This document shows positions 1-9,933 of a DNA stretch of 64,000 nt, one piece after another. The translations under genes and the position numbers were made by a program. Below the pieces are notes generated by a model. The model made no database searches, was not told the DNA's origin, and saw nothing but the letters and a program-made list of their open reading frames with translations. Position 1 is the stretch's first letter, and the number at the start of each line of letters is the position of its first letter. The stretch is from a virus. The stretch spans positions 1 to 64,000 of IMG/VR virus record IMGVR_UViG_3300037156_000269; one strand, 5' to 3'.

Positions 1-2
1 TT

Positions 3-416
3 AAAACCTCCAGCAAATCTCTCGCCGGCACGACTGATGCGGCACTCAAGAGGTATAACCAATCCGTCATAGAAAAGATCATGCCGAATCGTGCCACTAA
101 ATTGATGGAAAGATTGCGTGATAAATACCCGCACGCCTTCGCTCGCGGGGTAATGAAGACGGCCGAGCCCAGCCTATCGATGGAAGCGAACAATCAATCG
201 GGCTGGAGTATTGGCGATGAGATGCCAGGAACACAGTTGCGCAACAACGCCGAAACTGGTCAGTTCAAAGGCAAGAACTACCGAACTGAAGGCGTTCAAA
301 ATGAAAACAGAGAAATGAAGTCTAGCTTGAAACAAAAAGCTCAGACTGCTCGTGGGGGAACTAATTATGGCGGCTTTCGTGACGGGTTTTCGGGAAAAAA
401 CAGCCCAAAAGAATAG
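3..416 (+). CDS. Partial hypothetical phage protein, C-terminal part
   Basis: The reading frame is open from the left edge, so the start lies outside the window; an internal ATG at 81 is unlikely to be the true start. The visible product is basic and hydrophilic, rich in Asn, Gln and Lys, with no membrane segment. It contains RGVMKTAEP, similar to the K-T-A element of the small tagged proteins further right, but here it is internal. The next gene begins before this one ends (overlap of about 50 bp), which suggests a coupled virion operon. I do not recognise the family. Confidence 0.6.
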   Translation, partial: KTSSKSLAGTTDAALKRYNQSVIEKIMPNRATKLMERLRDKYPHAFARGVMKTAEPSLSMEANNQSGWSIGDEMPGTQLRNNAETGQFKGKNYRTEGVQNENREMKSSLKQKAQTARGGTNYGGFRDGFSGKNSPKE

Positions 417-618
417 CGGTTTTACGGCAGGTGCTAAAAAAGTCTGGAACAGCGCTCCCCACCTTGATCAAGCTGGCTTAGGCGCGCTTGCGCTCGCTCC
501 GGCGTATCACGGATATAAAGCCGTGAAGAATAAAGACAAAGGCGAGGGTGCTCTTGCGGCGACTGAGCTCGGTGGTCTTGGGCTTCTTTCTCGCGCGGTG
601 AGCAAAGGGCATAAATAG
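367..618 (+). CDS. Small GFxKTA-tagged protein
   Basis: An 83-residue product starting at ATG 367, preceded by a purine-rich GGGGGA ribosome site; an upstream in-frame start at 352 is less well placed. The N-terminus MAAFVTGFREKTA matches the GFxKTA tag found in at least ten other small proteins of this window. The rest is Ala/Gly/Lys-rich with a mildly hydrophobic LGALALAP stretch and a basic C-terminus. Its TAG overlaps the GTG of the next gene by one base, so the two are translationally coupled. Function unknown; probably a virion-associated or DNA-associated small protein (inference). Confidence 0.6.
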   Translation: MAAFVTGFREKTAQKNSGFTAGAKKVWNSAPHLDQAGLGALALAPAYHGYKAVKNKDKGEGALAATELGGLGLLSRAVSKGHK

Positions 619-2270
619 TGGCAGCTGATTCGAAGTATATTTTTGATTATTTGAACGACGTCTGGGATCTCCTTCCAGATCAGGACCAGGACCGCTTCGG
701 CGCGTTGTGGAAAGCCTATGAGCAAACGTATGGCTCCGTTTGGATGCAGCAGTTCGACTCCGATCTTGGCAATACAATCCAAAATTTACCTCTGTACAAC
801 ATCCTCCGTTGGATCCAGCACCCGTTTGACTCAACAACGCAAGTCCTTCTGTCAGCTTCTTACACGAGCCCTATAGATTTTAGCGGCACGACGGATCTTG
901 CGGACCGTTACTTGATCAAACTATCGGTAGACGGCGGCACTCCTGTGGAGCTTGATCTTCGTGGGCTTACGCCAGGCGCCACAACTTTGGCCGAAGTCGT
1001 CGCACGCATAAACAGTCTTCTTGGACAGAAAATAGTTTCTCCGACCAACTCGAATCAGTTGTTGAAATTCACCAGCACAACGAGCGGGCCTGGCAGTTCT
1101 CTTACTTTCTACCCCACGTCCAACCCAGCTCGTGACGCGAGCGCCATTGTTCTTGGTCTGGACCCGGTAGCCAATCTTCCGGCCACCTATCCAAAGTTCC
1201 CGTATGCTTATCAGCTTGCGGACACTCGCGTGGTCGGCATCCCGGTTTTGCAGGACGCCATTCAAGACGCCCTGATTACGACTCTTATAGCCCAAAACAC
1301 GGACTACACTGTCCAGTTCGGCACGGGTATTATCTCGTTCGCTGTCCAGCCCCCGGCCGCTATGTGGGCCAAGGACACGCTCATCAACTACGAGACTCCA
1401 TACAATAACTTTGGTTATTTGATGGGGATTTACGATAGCAACACGCCTAATTATCTGAAGATCGTAAAAGGTCTTTGGTTTGCTTTCTGGAACGGACCGA
1501 GCCCGGAAAATATCAAGCGATCGCTCTACCTTCTTTTTGGGTTACCGACGGCGTCGCTACCCGGCACAGTCACTTCTGTTTCTCCGACCACTATTGTCCT
1601 GACCTATACCGACGCGTCGACAGAGACATTCTCAATTCCAGTAGGACTGACAGCCCTGGTGTCGCAGGGGCAGACACTGACTCAATTTCAGCCTTTGATT
1701 ACTGGGATCAACGTTTACGACAAAGTAAACTACCCTGGTTTTTTGCGAAAAGAGCTTGGCCGTCCAGCTGTTCAGCCATTCCTGACTCAATTTGCGACGA
1801 GGGGTTCTGGACCTGATACGGATGAGACAAAGGCCCTGACCATACTTGAGGAAAATACCTATCTTCCTCAGATAAATGTCTACGCGTTTATCTCACCCTC
1901 CATAAATCTCGCGAATGTTTTCACTTTTCTAAAAGAGATTCAGCCGAAGTCCAGGTCATTTCTGTACCAAATTTTGGTAGGGCTCTTTCAAGATCAGCTT
2001 CCTCTTTACGATGAGGGGCTGACGACCGTACCGACAGATCAGTATCCCAACGGCCTTCCGTCGCTCGGTCTCACCATCTCGTTTGACACAACGCCCAACG
2101 TGGATTGGAATGGCAACACGATGGGCGACCTAGACACTTGGACAGAGGCGGAGGATAATCCGTACACTGAACTGATTTTAGATGACGATGTTATTTTGTT
2201 CGGAGACTTTGGGACTGTGAATGTTTACCAAAGCGCGGTTTTGATCGACAGCTTCTCTATCGAAGGGTAA
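618..2270 (+). CDS. Putative tail/baseplate structural protein
   Basis: A 550-residue protein with a GTG start overlapping the stop of the previous gene. The N-terminal region is aromatic and acidic (YIFDYLNDVWDLL, FGALWKAYEQTYG); a beta-rich Thr/Ser middle follows; the C-terminus is acidic (ILDDDVILFGDFG). No catalytic motif, signal peptide or membrane segment is visible. Placement before two further structural genes and fibre genes suggests a tail or baseplate component. I do not recognise the exact family. Confidence 0.5.
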   Translation: MAADSKYIFDYLNDVWDLLPDQDQDRFGALWKAYEQTYGSVWMQQFDSDLGNTIQNLPLYNILRWIQHPFDSTTQVLLSASYTSPIDFSGTTDLADRYLIKLSVDGGTPVELDLRGLTPGATTLAEVVARINSLLGQKIVSPTNSNQLLKFTSTTSGPGSSLTFYPTSNPARDASAIVLGLDPVANLPATYPKFPYAYQLADTRVVGIPVLQDAIQDALITTLIAQNTDYTVQFGTGIISFAVQPPAAMWAKDTLINYETPYNNFGYLMGIYDSNTPNYLKIVKGLWFAFWNGPSPENIKRSLYLLFGLPTASLPGTVTSVSPTTIVLTYTDASTETFSIPVGLTALVSQGQTLTQFQPLITGINVYDKVNYPGFLRKELGRPAVQPFLTQFATRGSGPDTDETKALTILEENTYLPQINVYAFISPSINLANVFTFLKEIQPKSRSFLYQILVGLFQDQLPLYDEGLTTVPTDQYPNGLPSLGLTISFDTTPNVDWNGNTMGDLDTWTEAEDNPYTELILDDDVILFGDFGTVNVYQSAVLIDSFSIEG

Positions 2271-2278
2271 AATGCCGT

Positions 2279-3097
2279 ATGACGCAAAATGGACGAAAAG
2301 GCCTCAAGGAACGCAACAACTTCCTTGAAGGTAAAGTTGAAATCCTAGCCTACAAGAAGGGCATTCTTTTCTTCCATGATGTTCAGTGGAACCTTCTCTT
2401 ATCTCAAGGGTTGGCTGAGGTTATCAGAACTCTGGTTGTAAGCAGCCCCTCCACCAAACCGCGAATCATAACTCGAATGGCTGTCGGAGATCAGGGTACG
2501 ATTCCTTCTGACTCCACAGTGCCCAAAGTTCCGACTAAAGATCTGCCAGGTCTTTATCATGAGTTTTGCCGTCGAGATGTGGACTCCTCTACCCCAACAC
2601 TGTTCTCTCAGGTCGGCTTCTCTTACACCGGCAACACGATCATCAATACAAACACAATCACTGGACTTTCTTCTACCGTCGGGATCACCCAAGGTATGAT
2701 AGTCCAGGGCACTGGAATTCCTACTGGGACTGTGGTGTCAAATCCCACTCTTTCTCCGACGTCCATCCAGATGTCAAACAACGCAACTTCAAGTAACTCC
2801 TCTATTTCGATATCGTTTCTTGGCACAACAAATCAGTGCGAGTTTGTTGCCACATTCAACGCTGTCGACATTCCCCTGACATCCTTCTCGAACCCAAGCA
2901 GCCCGAGCCTGAACGAAGTGGGCCTTGTGATTATTGATCCCACGGCAAGCGCAGGACTTTCGCGCCCGCCCGTCTACGCTCCCGCGGCGCCACCATCAGA
3001 TGAAGTGGTGCTATCACTTAGAACGTTCCAAAGCGTGCCTTTTGAGGCAGCCAACGATATCTCGGTAACAGTTCGCTACACCATTTTCACGGAGTAA
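2279..3097 (+). CDS. Putative virion structural protein
   Basis: A 272-residue product starting eight bases after the previous stop; an AAGGG element lies somewhat far upstream. The N-terminus is charged and helical (KGLKERNNFLEGKVEILAYKKG). It is followed by beta-rich segments, including a Thr/Asn/Ser-rich insert (about residues 105-180) with GMIVQGTGIPTGTVV, a short sequence typical of phage fibre or Ig-like repeats. The C-terminal LSLRTFQSVPFEAAN segment recalls baseplate-proximal proteins that end in a beta strand. The assignment rests mainly on context among structural genes. Confidence 0.45.
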   Translation: MTQNGRKGLKERNNFLEGKVEILAYKKGILFFHDVQWNLLLSQGLAEVIRTLVVSSPSTKPRIITRMAVGDQGTIPSDSTVPKVPTKDLPGLYHEFCRRDVDSSTPTLFSQVGFSYTGNTIINTNTITGLSSTVGITQGMIVQGTGIPTGTVVSNPTLSPTSIQMSNNATSSNSSISISFLGTTNQCEFVATFNAVDIPLTSFSNPSSPSLNEVGLVIIDPTASAGLSRPPVYAPAAPPSDEVVLSLRTFQSVPFEAANDISVTVRYTIFTE

Positions 3098-3100
3098 CTC

Positions 3101-4384
3101 ATGGCAACTAAAACACCTAATTTAGGCATGGTTCTGCCGGCCAATAATGAGTACTTCAATATTTGGGATCAGCCCCTTAACGGCAACTTATTAATCCTCG
3201 ATACCACCGTAGGCTCATTACAAAATGAAGTTATAGCGGCTCGAGGAAGTGCTGTTGACTTAAATACTCGATTAAACGCCGGACTCAATATAGATGGAAC
3301 ACCGATCGCCCCGGCTGAGGTTGTGGCGGCGCGAAGCTCGACAGTTTACGGACTGCCGGGCCTACTCTCGGATCGTATCGAGGCCGGAGATATTGAAATT
3401 TTCGGAGCAAGACAATCTCTGTCTTCGCTCGAAGACGCCCTTGCCTGGGACGCGGATCAAAATAAAAATAACAGCGTACTATCAGCCGCTACCAACTGCC
3501 TGACCTACACGGGTGCTGTGGTATCGCTGAATGGAAGCGTCACGCCGCACATTGCGAACATCAACGGCTACAGACAGGCTACTCGCACAATCAAGACGAC
3601 CACTATTTCTGGAGCTGCGGGGACTTACTACCTAACTCTCACCAAAACCGGTGGTGGCGAGCAGGTCATAAACGCGGTCACAAGCACAGGAGTTCTTGGA
3701 ACTTATGCGGCGAACAGTCTGGTCGCGAAGCTGACGGACCCTTCACAAAATTTTGCAACCTCCGGAGCAAAGCCAGGAGACGTGCTTACGCTCACAGCGC
3801 CGCTTGGCAACCCCAACCTTGGCAGTTACATTGTTCTTGCGACGTACAATGAGGATCCCACAAACCTTACTGTAAATGATATCGCCATCATTGGACAATT
3901 TGTAAGCACCGGATCAGGATTTAACTACACAATCAACAACCCAGTATCTCCTCAGCTTGGATTTACCGGTACCGCTCACGCGAAATCTTTCGCTCGTGTA
4001 GCGAACACGATCTACATCGGCCGCTGCGTGTTTGATGGGACGAATGTCACAAGCCTGATTAGCTATGCAAATTTAGGCGTCTACAGTGGGTTCACCAGCA
4101 TCACGCTTTCGGGAGGTCTTTACAGCGTCGTCATCCCACACAACTTAGGATATTTTCCATCGAAAGTTCAAATTTTCGGTAGTCAGGCGAGTGACTTCTC
4201 CCAGCCGCTCGACCTGCTTTCCGTAGCGGACTTGTCGGGCGGAGGGTCTTTACAGAGATCGTGTATCGCTCAAATGAGCGATACTCAGCTTCTGGTAAAA
4301 AACCCAACGAGTGGTTTATTCTACAAAGATTTTGGCGGGACAGCGCAAACATCTGGCTTTCTTTACGTAGTAGCGGAGAGATAA
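3101..4384 (+). CDS. Putative tail fibre or baseplate-attached protein
   Basis: A 427-residue protein behind a GGAG ribosome site. Its first 35 residues (TPNLGMVLPANNEYF, IWDQPLNGN, LNGNLLILDTTVGSL) are of the kind seen at the attachment end of phage fibres. They are followed by heptad-like stretches and a Thr/Gly/Asn-rich beta region. The C-terminal domain (YSGFTSITLSGGLYSVVIPH) looks like a beta-sandwich tip. The stop is immediately followed by the GTG of the 1305-residue gene, consistent with coupled expression of a fibre complex. Exact fold unknown. Confidence 0.5.
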   Translation: MATKTPNLGMVLPANNEYFNIWDQPLNGNLLILDTTVGSLQNEVIAARGSAVDLNTRLNAGLNIDGTPIAPAEVVAARSSTVYGLPGLLSDRIEAGDIEIFGARQSLSSLEDALAWDADQNKNNSVLSAATNCLTYTGAVVSLNGSVTPHIANINGYRQATRTIKTTTISGAAGTYYLTLTKTGGGEQVINAVTSTGVLGTYAANSLVAKLTDPSQNFATSGAKPGDVLTLTAPLGNPNLGSYIVLATYNEDPTNLTVNDIAIIGQFVSTGSGFNYTINNPVSPQLGFTGTAHAKSFARVANTIYIGRCVFDGTNVTSLISYANLGVYSGFTSITLSGGLYSVVIPHNLGYFPSKVQIFGSQASDFSQPLDLLSVADLSGGGSLQRSCIAQMSDTQLLVKNPTSGLFYKDFGGTAQTSGFLYVVAER

Positions 4385-7300
4385 GTGTCAATTTACAAGT
4401 CAGTCCCGGCTAAAGCGCCTTATAACCACCAAACGTTTAACAACAACAACAATCTTTTAGTTGGTGGTAACGGCGTTCTTGCTGGCGGACTTGTTACGAC
4501 TTCCGGATCTGCTGTCACCATTCAGCCACTGAGCTGGATTCAGAATGGCCTGATCGTCACAAGCGATCAGCCCCTCACCGGCACTCTGCCGCCTTCTTTT
4601 TCGGGCACATATTTTATAGCGGTGACATCGTCGTCTGACTTACAGAACACAGCCGAAGTCATCACGCCAACATTTGTAAAACGACCAGAGGACGTGTCTG
4701 CTGGTACTGTGCTCGTTGCCGAATGGGACGGACAAGAGTGGCGCCAGCTTCCTCTCTTAAGCTCCGAGGGAATCGTTCAGGGCCTTAAGACCAAAACCAT
4801 CGTAGAGGGTTTGGTCGGGATCTCATCTGGGTTCGACATTACCCAGGATTCTTCTCATATTTACATAACACCTGGCGCCGCAAACGCCACTGACGGATCT
4901 CTCGTAGCCAAGCAAGTCGCAACCACTTTAACAAAAGTGGCTGTGGATGCTGACGGACTCGACCGTATTGATGAAGTTGTTTTGCGAAAGCCAGCAGACA
5001 GCCCGACTCGAATCGCAGCTCTTCAGTATCTCGTCGCTCCGACTTTTAACGCAGGCGGGACAGTACAGCTCTTCACTACTAAGTCAGCAAGTGCTGTAGC
5101 GACTCAAGCGGCCAGAATCTTAAATAGTCTTACATCAGATGCTCTGTACCTGTTTGTTGGCGAGGGGACTTCTCCTAGCGTCACGTTGAAATACTTGACC
5201 GCGCCCAACGCCACTACCACACCGACTGCAGTAGGTACCATAGCGACAGGCGTGGACACGTACGACGCTATTTTAAATCCCGATGGCTCCATTGACATTG
5301 TCTACGTCAAAGGCACGAATCTTTACTACCAGCGCATCAGCGTTTTGGGTGTTTCGATTTACGCCGAAGTGGCTGTTTACACGAACCTTAGCGCAATCAC
5401 AAACCCTAAGCTCGTCTCTGTATCTTCGGGAAGTGGCTATTTTCTGCACGTTGTTTTTGAGCGTGTGGTTAGCCTCTCGCAAAGACAGATCGGATATGTC
5501 CGACTGTCTTCCGCAAATACTGTTGAGACGACTTTCCAGGTCCTAGTTGACCTCAGCGCCACGTTAAAGAATCCGTCGCTCGCGAAAGATGACGACGACG
5601 CCGTGTTCTTTTTGGCTTTCGAAAATCAAGATACCGGCGCCGCTTTCCTCCGCACCTACGACACGTCAACGGTAACGGCAACATCCCCGCCACTTCAGGT
5701 GGGGCTCCCGATAACTCTCCAAGACAATACTTACGACTTAAGTACGTCGATGCTGTTGGCAACAACTGGAGCCACAAACCCGGTTGTCCGTCACACAGCA
5801 AATAAAGAAACTTACGTTTTCTGGAGACACAACAAAGGCTCTGGCGTTTATGGCATTGCCGTTTACAACGCGAATTATATCAACACATTTGGATACAAGG
5901 CGCTCGTAAAAGATCTTTATGCTCCGAGCGAAAATGTGGATCAGTTCTACGTGTCCACTGACGCTCTCGGCACCGCGCACTTTTTACTGCGCGAGGCAGG
6001 CGCAGCCGGTGCTGTGAATCTTCGATTGTCTGATTTCGTCGTGAGCGAAGTCCAGCTTGTTCTCGCAGCCGCATGTACAGACGTATCGACAAAATTCAAT
6101 TCCATGGGATCCCTTGTCCATTCTTATGGCACGTCGACTCCTGGAACCTCAATTCTCAAGTCAACCGCAGGCACGATCACGACAATGCGCGATCGGTATT
6201 TGCCGCCAACAGACGTGTACTTCGCGCACTATCGAAATAGCGACGGGGTCATCTCAGTTGCGGGCACGGCCCTGGAAGAAGATCCGTCAATTCGCAGACT
6301 CTACGAATACGGAAATTTATTTGCCGCGACCGGCTCGGTCACGTGGGGAGGCACAGCCACTCACTTACTCGTCATCAACGCCGCGCTCACAATCCACGGC
6401 TTTAACCGCCGCTCGACATACACGATCGCGGCTAACAGTCCCGGCGGAATTAATATTCCAGATGGCTCACTTTGTTATGTGAATCTCCCGGATGCGGATA
6501 ACGGCGCGACACTGACTCTTGAGGTCATTCCGTTTGGTAAGGGAATGCTGGACAGGTACGGCCGCACCGCAATCCCACTTTTCTGGTCTATTGCGGGTGT
6601 GCTCTACACGAAATTTGCCCCCTACCGCTTAGAGGCGGGCGGCGAAACAATTATCGTCGGACAGTCCCTAACCACTGCAGAACGCACATGGCTGGGTCTT
6701 CCGACAACACCAGATCCGACGAACCACGCCTACAGCTCCGATGTCTACGTCACGCAGAGCATGGACTACAACGAGGCCATCGGCGCTCTTGATGCAGCCG
6801 CCGCGGCGACAGCCACAGAGCTAAGTGATTTTTTCGGCCAACTTCTTCTGACTCCACATCCCTCGATCACTTCACGAGTCGTTGTAAGTGGTGCTGACAT
6901 CACGATGCCAGACGGGGTGGTGCGAAGCGAAATTGCCTCCAGCCTGATCATGAATTTTGCTGGGGTGCATTTAGAGTTCGCTGGTGTCGGTGCAGGGAAT
7001 ATCTACGCCAATGATGACACAACGGTTCTCGGTACGTTCATCATGCCGACAATCGCGACCGGTGAGTGGCGCTGGTTCTCAATCACGGCCGCTACCGGAG
7101 CAACTGGTGGTGACAACCGCGTCGCTGTAAATATCACAGTCACGGCAGCCGTGGCAGATGGCGCAAGCCAGTCAGCTGCTGTTAGACCTACATTCTTTAC
7201 TGGCACTCCTATCGGTGCTGTCGCGATTAACGCAACCGGCGTAAGCACCGTAGCTCCTATTGTTAATTCGGATATCGTCCAGATTGGCAGTGGGTCGGGT

Positions 7301-8302
7301 GGTGGCGGAGGCGGTGGAATTCCTAATATCGCCCAAGAGGTGCCGACTTATACAGGCACTCCTGGACAATACACGACTTCACAGGTTCCGTTAAACTCGC
7401 AAAGCACGTGGGTATCAGTAAGCGGTGGATTTTTGCCAGTTGGAACGGCCTGGTCGCTCACCGGCAGTACGATTACATTCAACGCCGGATACGTTCCAAA
7501 TCCAGCCACGCAAAAAGTCTATGTTATTTACGTAGTCACTGGGACTCTGTCGATCGCAGGAGCCCAAGAAACCCCATCCCCCGCTCCTGATGGAACGAAC
7601 CTGACGTTCAACCTCGCTGGGATGCCTTCAAACCTGGCTTCGACATGGGTCACGATCAGCGGCGAAATAATTTCCAACGATCAGTGGAGCCTGGTCCAGA
7701 GCGCCAGCTTAAGCCAGATTGTCTTTAATCCCGGTTCTCAGCCTGCTCTAGGCCAGGAACTCTATGTCCTCTACTTCACTCCGGCCGGAGCTTCTGGCGG
7801 TGGCGGCGGAGGTATTTCGGGTGCTGCTAACCTCGGCGCTAGCGGCGTCGGTGTTTACTACAACCAGGTCGGGAATGTTCTTAATTTCATCAAGATCATC
7901 GCCGGCACAAACCTGGCGTGGGTCAATAACGGGGACGGGTCCTACACCCTCAACGCATCGGGCGGAAGTGGTGGACGCGAAGTCCATGGATCATTTGCAG
8001 CTCCTATTACGATTGACCCCGTGGCTGGGATCACTCCGACGACAGCTCCGCTTCAAGTCTGGTGGGTTGTTCCTAATGCGTCCGGCATTTTCTCGACGTT
8101 CTTTAACGTCGACGGTATCCCTACCGGAACTCAGGTCGTCCTCAAGGGAGCAAGCTCGTCTAACTACTTAACAATTGCCGATATTCTCGTACAACCATCG
8201 TCGAATGCGTCGCAGAACGGACTCGTCAATCTGACCGATCAACAATCGATTACATACTCATTTGATGGTACAATCTGGAGCGAAGACGCAAGAAGACTTT
8301 AG
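4385..8302 (+). CDS. Very large fibre/adhesin-like virion protein
   Basis: A 1305-residue protein with a GTG start directly abutting the preceding TAA. It is beta-rich and Thr/Ser/Val/Ala-rich, with WD-like and bulb-type beta-repeat character in the middle (for example SGSGYFLHVVFERVV and THFL segments). There are two glycine hinges, GSGSGGGGGGGIPN near residue 978 and GASGGGGGGISGAAN near residue 1140. Between them are two related modules of about 90 residues containing STWVSVSGGFLPVG and STWVTISGEIISN, so a domain has been duplicated. No enzymatic motif is visible. Likely a long side fibre or baseplate fibre protein. Confidence 0.55.
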   Translation: MSIYKSVPAKAPYNHQTFNNNNNLLVGGNGVLAGGLVTTSGSAVTIQPLSWIQNGLIVTSDQPLTGTLPPSFSGTYFIAVTSSSDLQNTAEVITPTFVKRPEDVSAGTVLVAEWDGQEWRQLPLLSSEGIVQGLKTKTIVEGLVGISSGFDITQDSSHIYITPGAANATDGSLVAKQVATTLTKVAVDADGLDRIDEVVLRKPADSPTRIAALQYLVAPTFNAGGTVQLFTTKSASAVATQAARILNSLTSDALYLFVGEGTSPSVTLKYLTAPNATTTPTAVGTIATGVDTYDAILNPDGSIDIVYVKGTNLYYQRISVLGVSIYAEVAVYTNLSAITNPKLVSVSSGSGYFLHVVFERVVSLSQRQIGYVRLSSANTVETTFQVLVDLSATLKNPSLAKDDDDAVFFLAFENQDTGAAFLRTYDTSTVTATSPPLQVGLPITLQDNTYDLSTSMLLATTGATNPVVRHTANKETYVFWRHNKGSGVYGIAVYNANYINTFGYKALVKDLYAPSENVDQFYVSTDALGTAHFLLREAGAAGAVNLRLSDFVVSEVQLVLAAACTDVSTKFNSMGSLVHSYGTSTPGTSILKSTAGTITTMRDRYLPPTDVYFAHYRNSDGVISVAGTALEEDPSIRRLYEYGNLFAATGSVTWGGTATHLLVINAALTIHGFNRRSTYTIAANSPGGINIPDGSLCYVNLPDADNGATLTLEVIPFGKGMLDRYGRTAIPLFWSIAGVLYTKFAPYRLEAGGETIIVGQSLTTAERTWLGLPTTPDPTNHAYSSDVYVTQSMDYNEAIGALDAAAAATATELSDFFGQLLLTPHPSITSRVVVSGADITMPDGVVRSEIASSLIMNFAGVHLEFAGVGAGNIYANDDTTVLGTFIMPTIATGEWRWFSITAATGATGGDNRVAVNITVTAAVADGASQSAAVRPTFFTGTPIGAVAINATGVSTVAPIVNSDIVQIGSGSGGGGGGGIPNIAQEVPTYTGTPGQYTTSQVPLNSQSTWVSVSGGFLPVGTAWSLTGSTITFNAGYVPNPATQKVYVIYVVTGTLSIAGAQETPSPAPDGTNLTFNLAGMPSNLASTWVTISGEIISNDQWSLVQSASLSQIVFNPGSQPALGQELYVLYFTPAGASGGGGGGISGAANLGASGVGVYYNQVGNVLNFIKIIAGTNLAWVNNGDGSYTLNASGGSGGREVHGSFAAPITIDPVAGITPTTAPLQVWWVVPNASGIFSTFFNVDGIPTGTQVVLKGASSSNYLTIADILVQPSSNASQNGLVNLTDQQSITYSFDGTIWSEDARRL

Positions 8303-8332
8303 GAAATAAAAAGACCCAAGGAGGGTTTGTCT

Positions 8333-9874
8333 ATGAAGAGTTTAATGATTTTTGTTGCGGCGGCGTTGCTGTCCACGACGGCAATGGCAGCTGGTACGCG
8401 GACCCTAGACGGTCAGCAAATCACAAACGGGGCCGCGATCCTTACGTTACCAAGCGGAAGCTCAGATACGCTGGTCGGCCGTGCTACGACAGACACCCTG
8501 ACAAATAAAACTCTGACATCTCCGGCCATCACAACTCCGACAGGAATTGTGAAAGGTGACGTCGGTCTCGGAAACGTTGACAACACAAGTGACGTGAATA
8601 AACCAGTATCATCGGCGACAACGACAGCCCTCGGACTGAAAGTAAACACTTCAGCGGTTGGTGCCAGCTCAGGCGTCGCATCTCTGGATTCTGGCGGCAA
8701 GATTCCACTCGGTCAGTTGCCAGCTTCACTTATGGAATATCAGGGCACATATAATGCCTCAACAAACACTCCGACTCTCGTGGACGGAACTGGAACCTCT
8801 GGCTATTTCTACCGCGTCAACACCGCAGGCACGCAAAACTTTGGTTCGGGTTCACAGACATTCGTTGTCGGTGACTGGGTCATGTACAACGGAGCTATTT
8901 GGCAACTCGCGCACGCGGGTGCTGATGCAGTCGTGACAGTGAATGGTTCTGCAGGTGTGGTTACGGTCAACGCTATCAACCAGCTGACCGGTGACGTCAC
9001 TGCGGGTCCGGCTTCAGGATCGGCGAGTGCTGCGGGTACCGTTGTTAAAGTCAACGGTGGCTCCATCCCCGTGTCAAAAACCATCGTGGGAACAAACGGC
9101 AGCGGTCAAGTCATTGACGCTTCGTCTGCAACTCTCGCGAACAACACCACGGGAACTGCGGCCAACATTACAGGCACCTCTAACTCGACTATTACAACCT
9201 TAAGCTCGCTCTCCCTCCCGGGAGCTCAAGTAACAGGTAACATTTCAGGCAACGCCGCAAATATCTCGGCGACATCGAACAGCACTCTGACGACTTTGAG
9301 CTCGCTCTCTCTTCCTGGCACACAGGTCAGCGGTAACATCAGCGGTAATGCCGCGAACGTCACTGGAACTGTAGGTCCTGGTAACGGCGGACTCGGAGTC
9401 GCCAATCCCACGGCCAACGGCATCCTCGTGGGTCAAGGCTCAAGCAACGTGTCCTCGGTTACGTGTTCGAATTCCGGATACGTCCTGTCTTGGAGTGGAT
9501 CAGCTTGGGCGTGTATCGCACCTCCTTCTAGCTCTCCTAGTTTAAACGGTGGCTCAGGATCTCCCGAGTCTGTGACCGCAGGTGGTGGTATATCGCTGAG
9601 TGCTGTCGTTTCCTCTAACCTGGTCTGGGTTGCTGGTTCTGGTGGAGCGGTCATAGTAACTAAGACTCCCTCTGTTACAGCTGGAACTGCTGATGGACAA
9701 AAACTAAATATTGTAGGAACTTCTGCGACCAACACAGTGACCCTACAGGATCAAGCTAATCTGGCTTCCAGCGGTCTAAGTCTGAACGGTAACTGGGTGG
9801 GTGGAAAAGATAGCAACTTGAGTTTACATTGGGACGCAACTCAGTCTTTATGGGTTGAAGATTCTCGCCGATAA
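8333..9874 (+). CDS. Exported tail-fibre-like protein (signal peptide)
   Basis: A 513-residue product. I take ATG 8333, eight bases after a strong AAGGAGG; a TTG at 8327 sits too close to it. The N-terminus MKSLMIFVAAALLSTTAMAAG is a classical Sec signal peptide with an AMA cleavage site, odd for a tail fibre. The mature protein begins GTRTLDGQQITN and has the TDTLTNKTLTSPAIT strings and GNISGNAANI repeats typical of phage fibres and of predator fibre proteins. It ends in a small compact domain (NLSLHWDATQSLWVEDSRR). The gene has its own terminator at 9894-9920. It is one of four adjacent signal-peptide fibre genes. Confidence 0.6.
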   Translation: MKSLMIFVAAALLSTTAMAAGTRTLDGQQITNGAAILTLPSGSSDTLVGRATTDTLTNKTLTSPAITTPTGIVKGDVGLGNVDNTSDVNKPVSSATTTALGLKVNTSAVGASSGVASLDSGGKIPLGQLPASLMEYQGTYNASTNTPTLVDGTGTSGYFYRVNTAGTQNFGSGSQTFVVGDWVMYNGAIWQLAHAGADAVVTVNGSAGVVTVNAINQLTGDVTAGPASGSASAAGTVVKVNGGSIPVSKTIVGTNGSGQVIDASSATLANNTTGTAANITGTSNSTITTLSSLSLPGAQVTGNISGNAANISATSNSTLTTLSSLSLPGTQVSGNISGNAANVTGTVGPGNGGLGVANPTANGILVGQGSSNVSSVTCSNSGYVLSWSGSAWACIAPPSSSPSLNGGSGSPESVTAGGGISLSAVVSSNLVWVAGSGGAVIVTKTPSVTAGTADGQKLNIVGTSATNTVTLQDQANLASSGLSLNGNWVGGKDSNLSLHWDATQSLWVEDSRR

Positions 9875-9893
9875 TCTTTAAACAAACTACGAT

Positions 9894-9920
9894 GCCCTCT
9901 ATAACGAGGGCTTATTTTCT
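9894..9920 (+). terminator. Intrinsic terminator
   Basis: A GCCCTC/GAGGGC stem with a six-base loop, followed by TTATTTTCT, just after the stop of the exported fibre gene. It separates that gene from the next fibre gene. Confidence 0.7.
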
Positions 9921-9933
9921 ATCGGGAGACGAA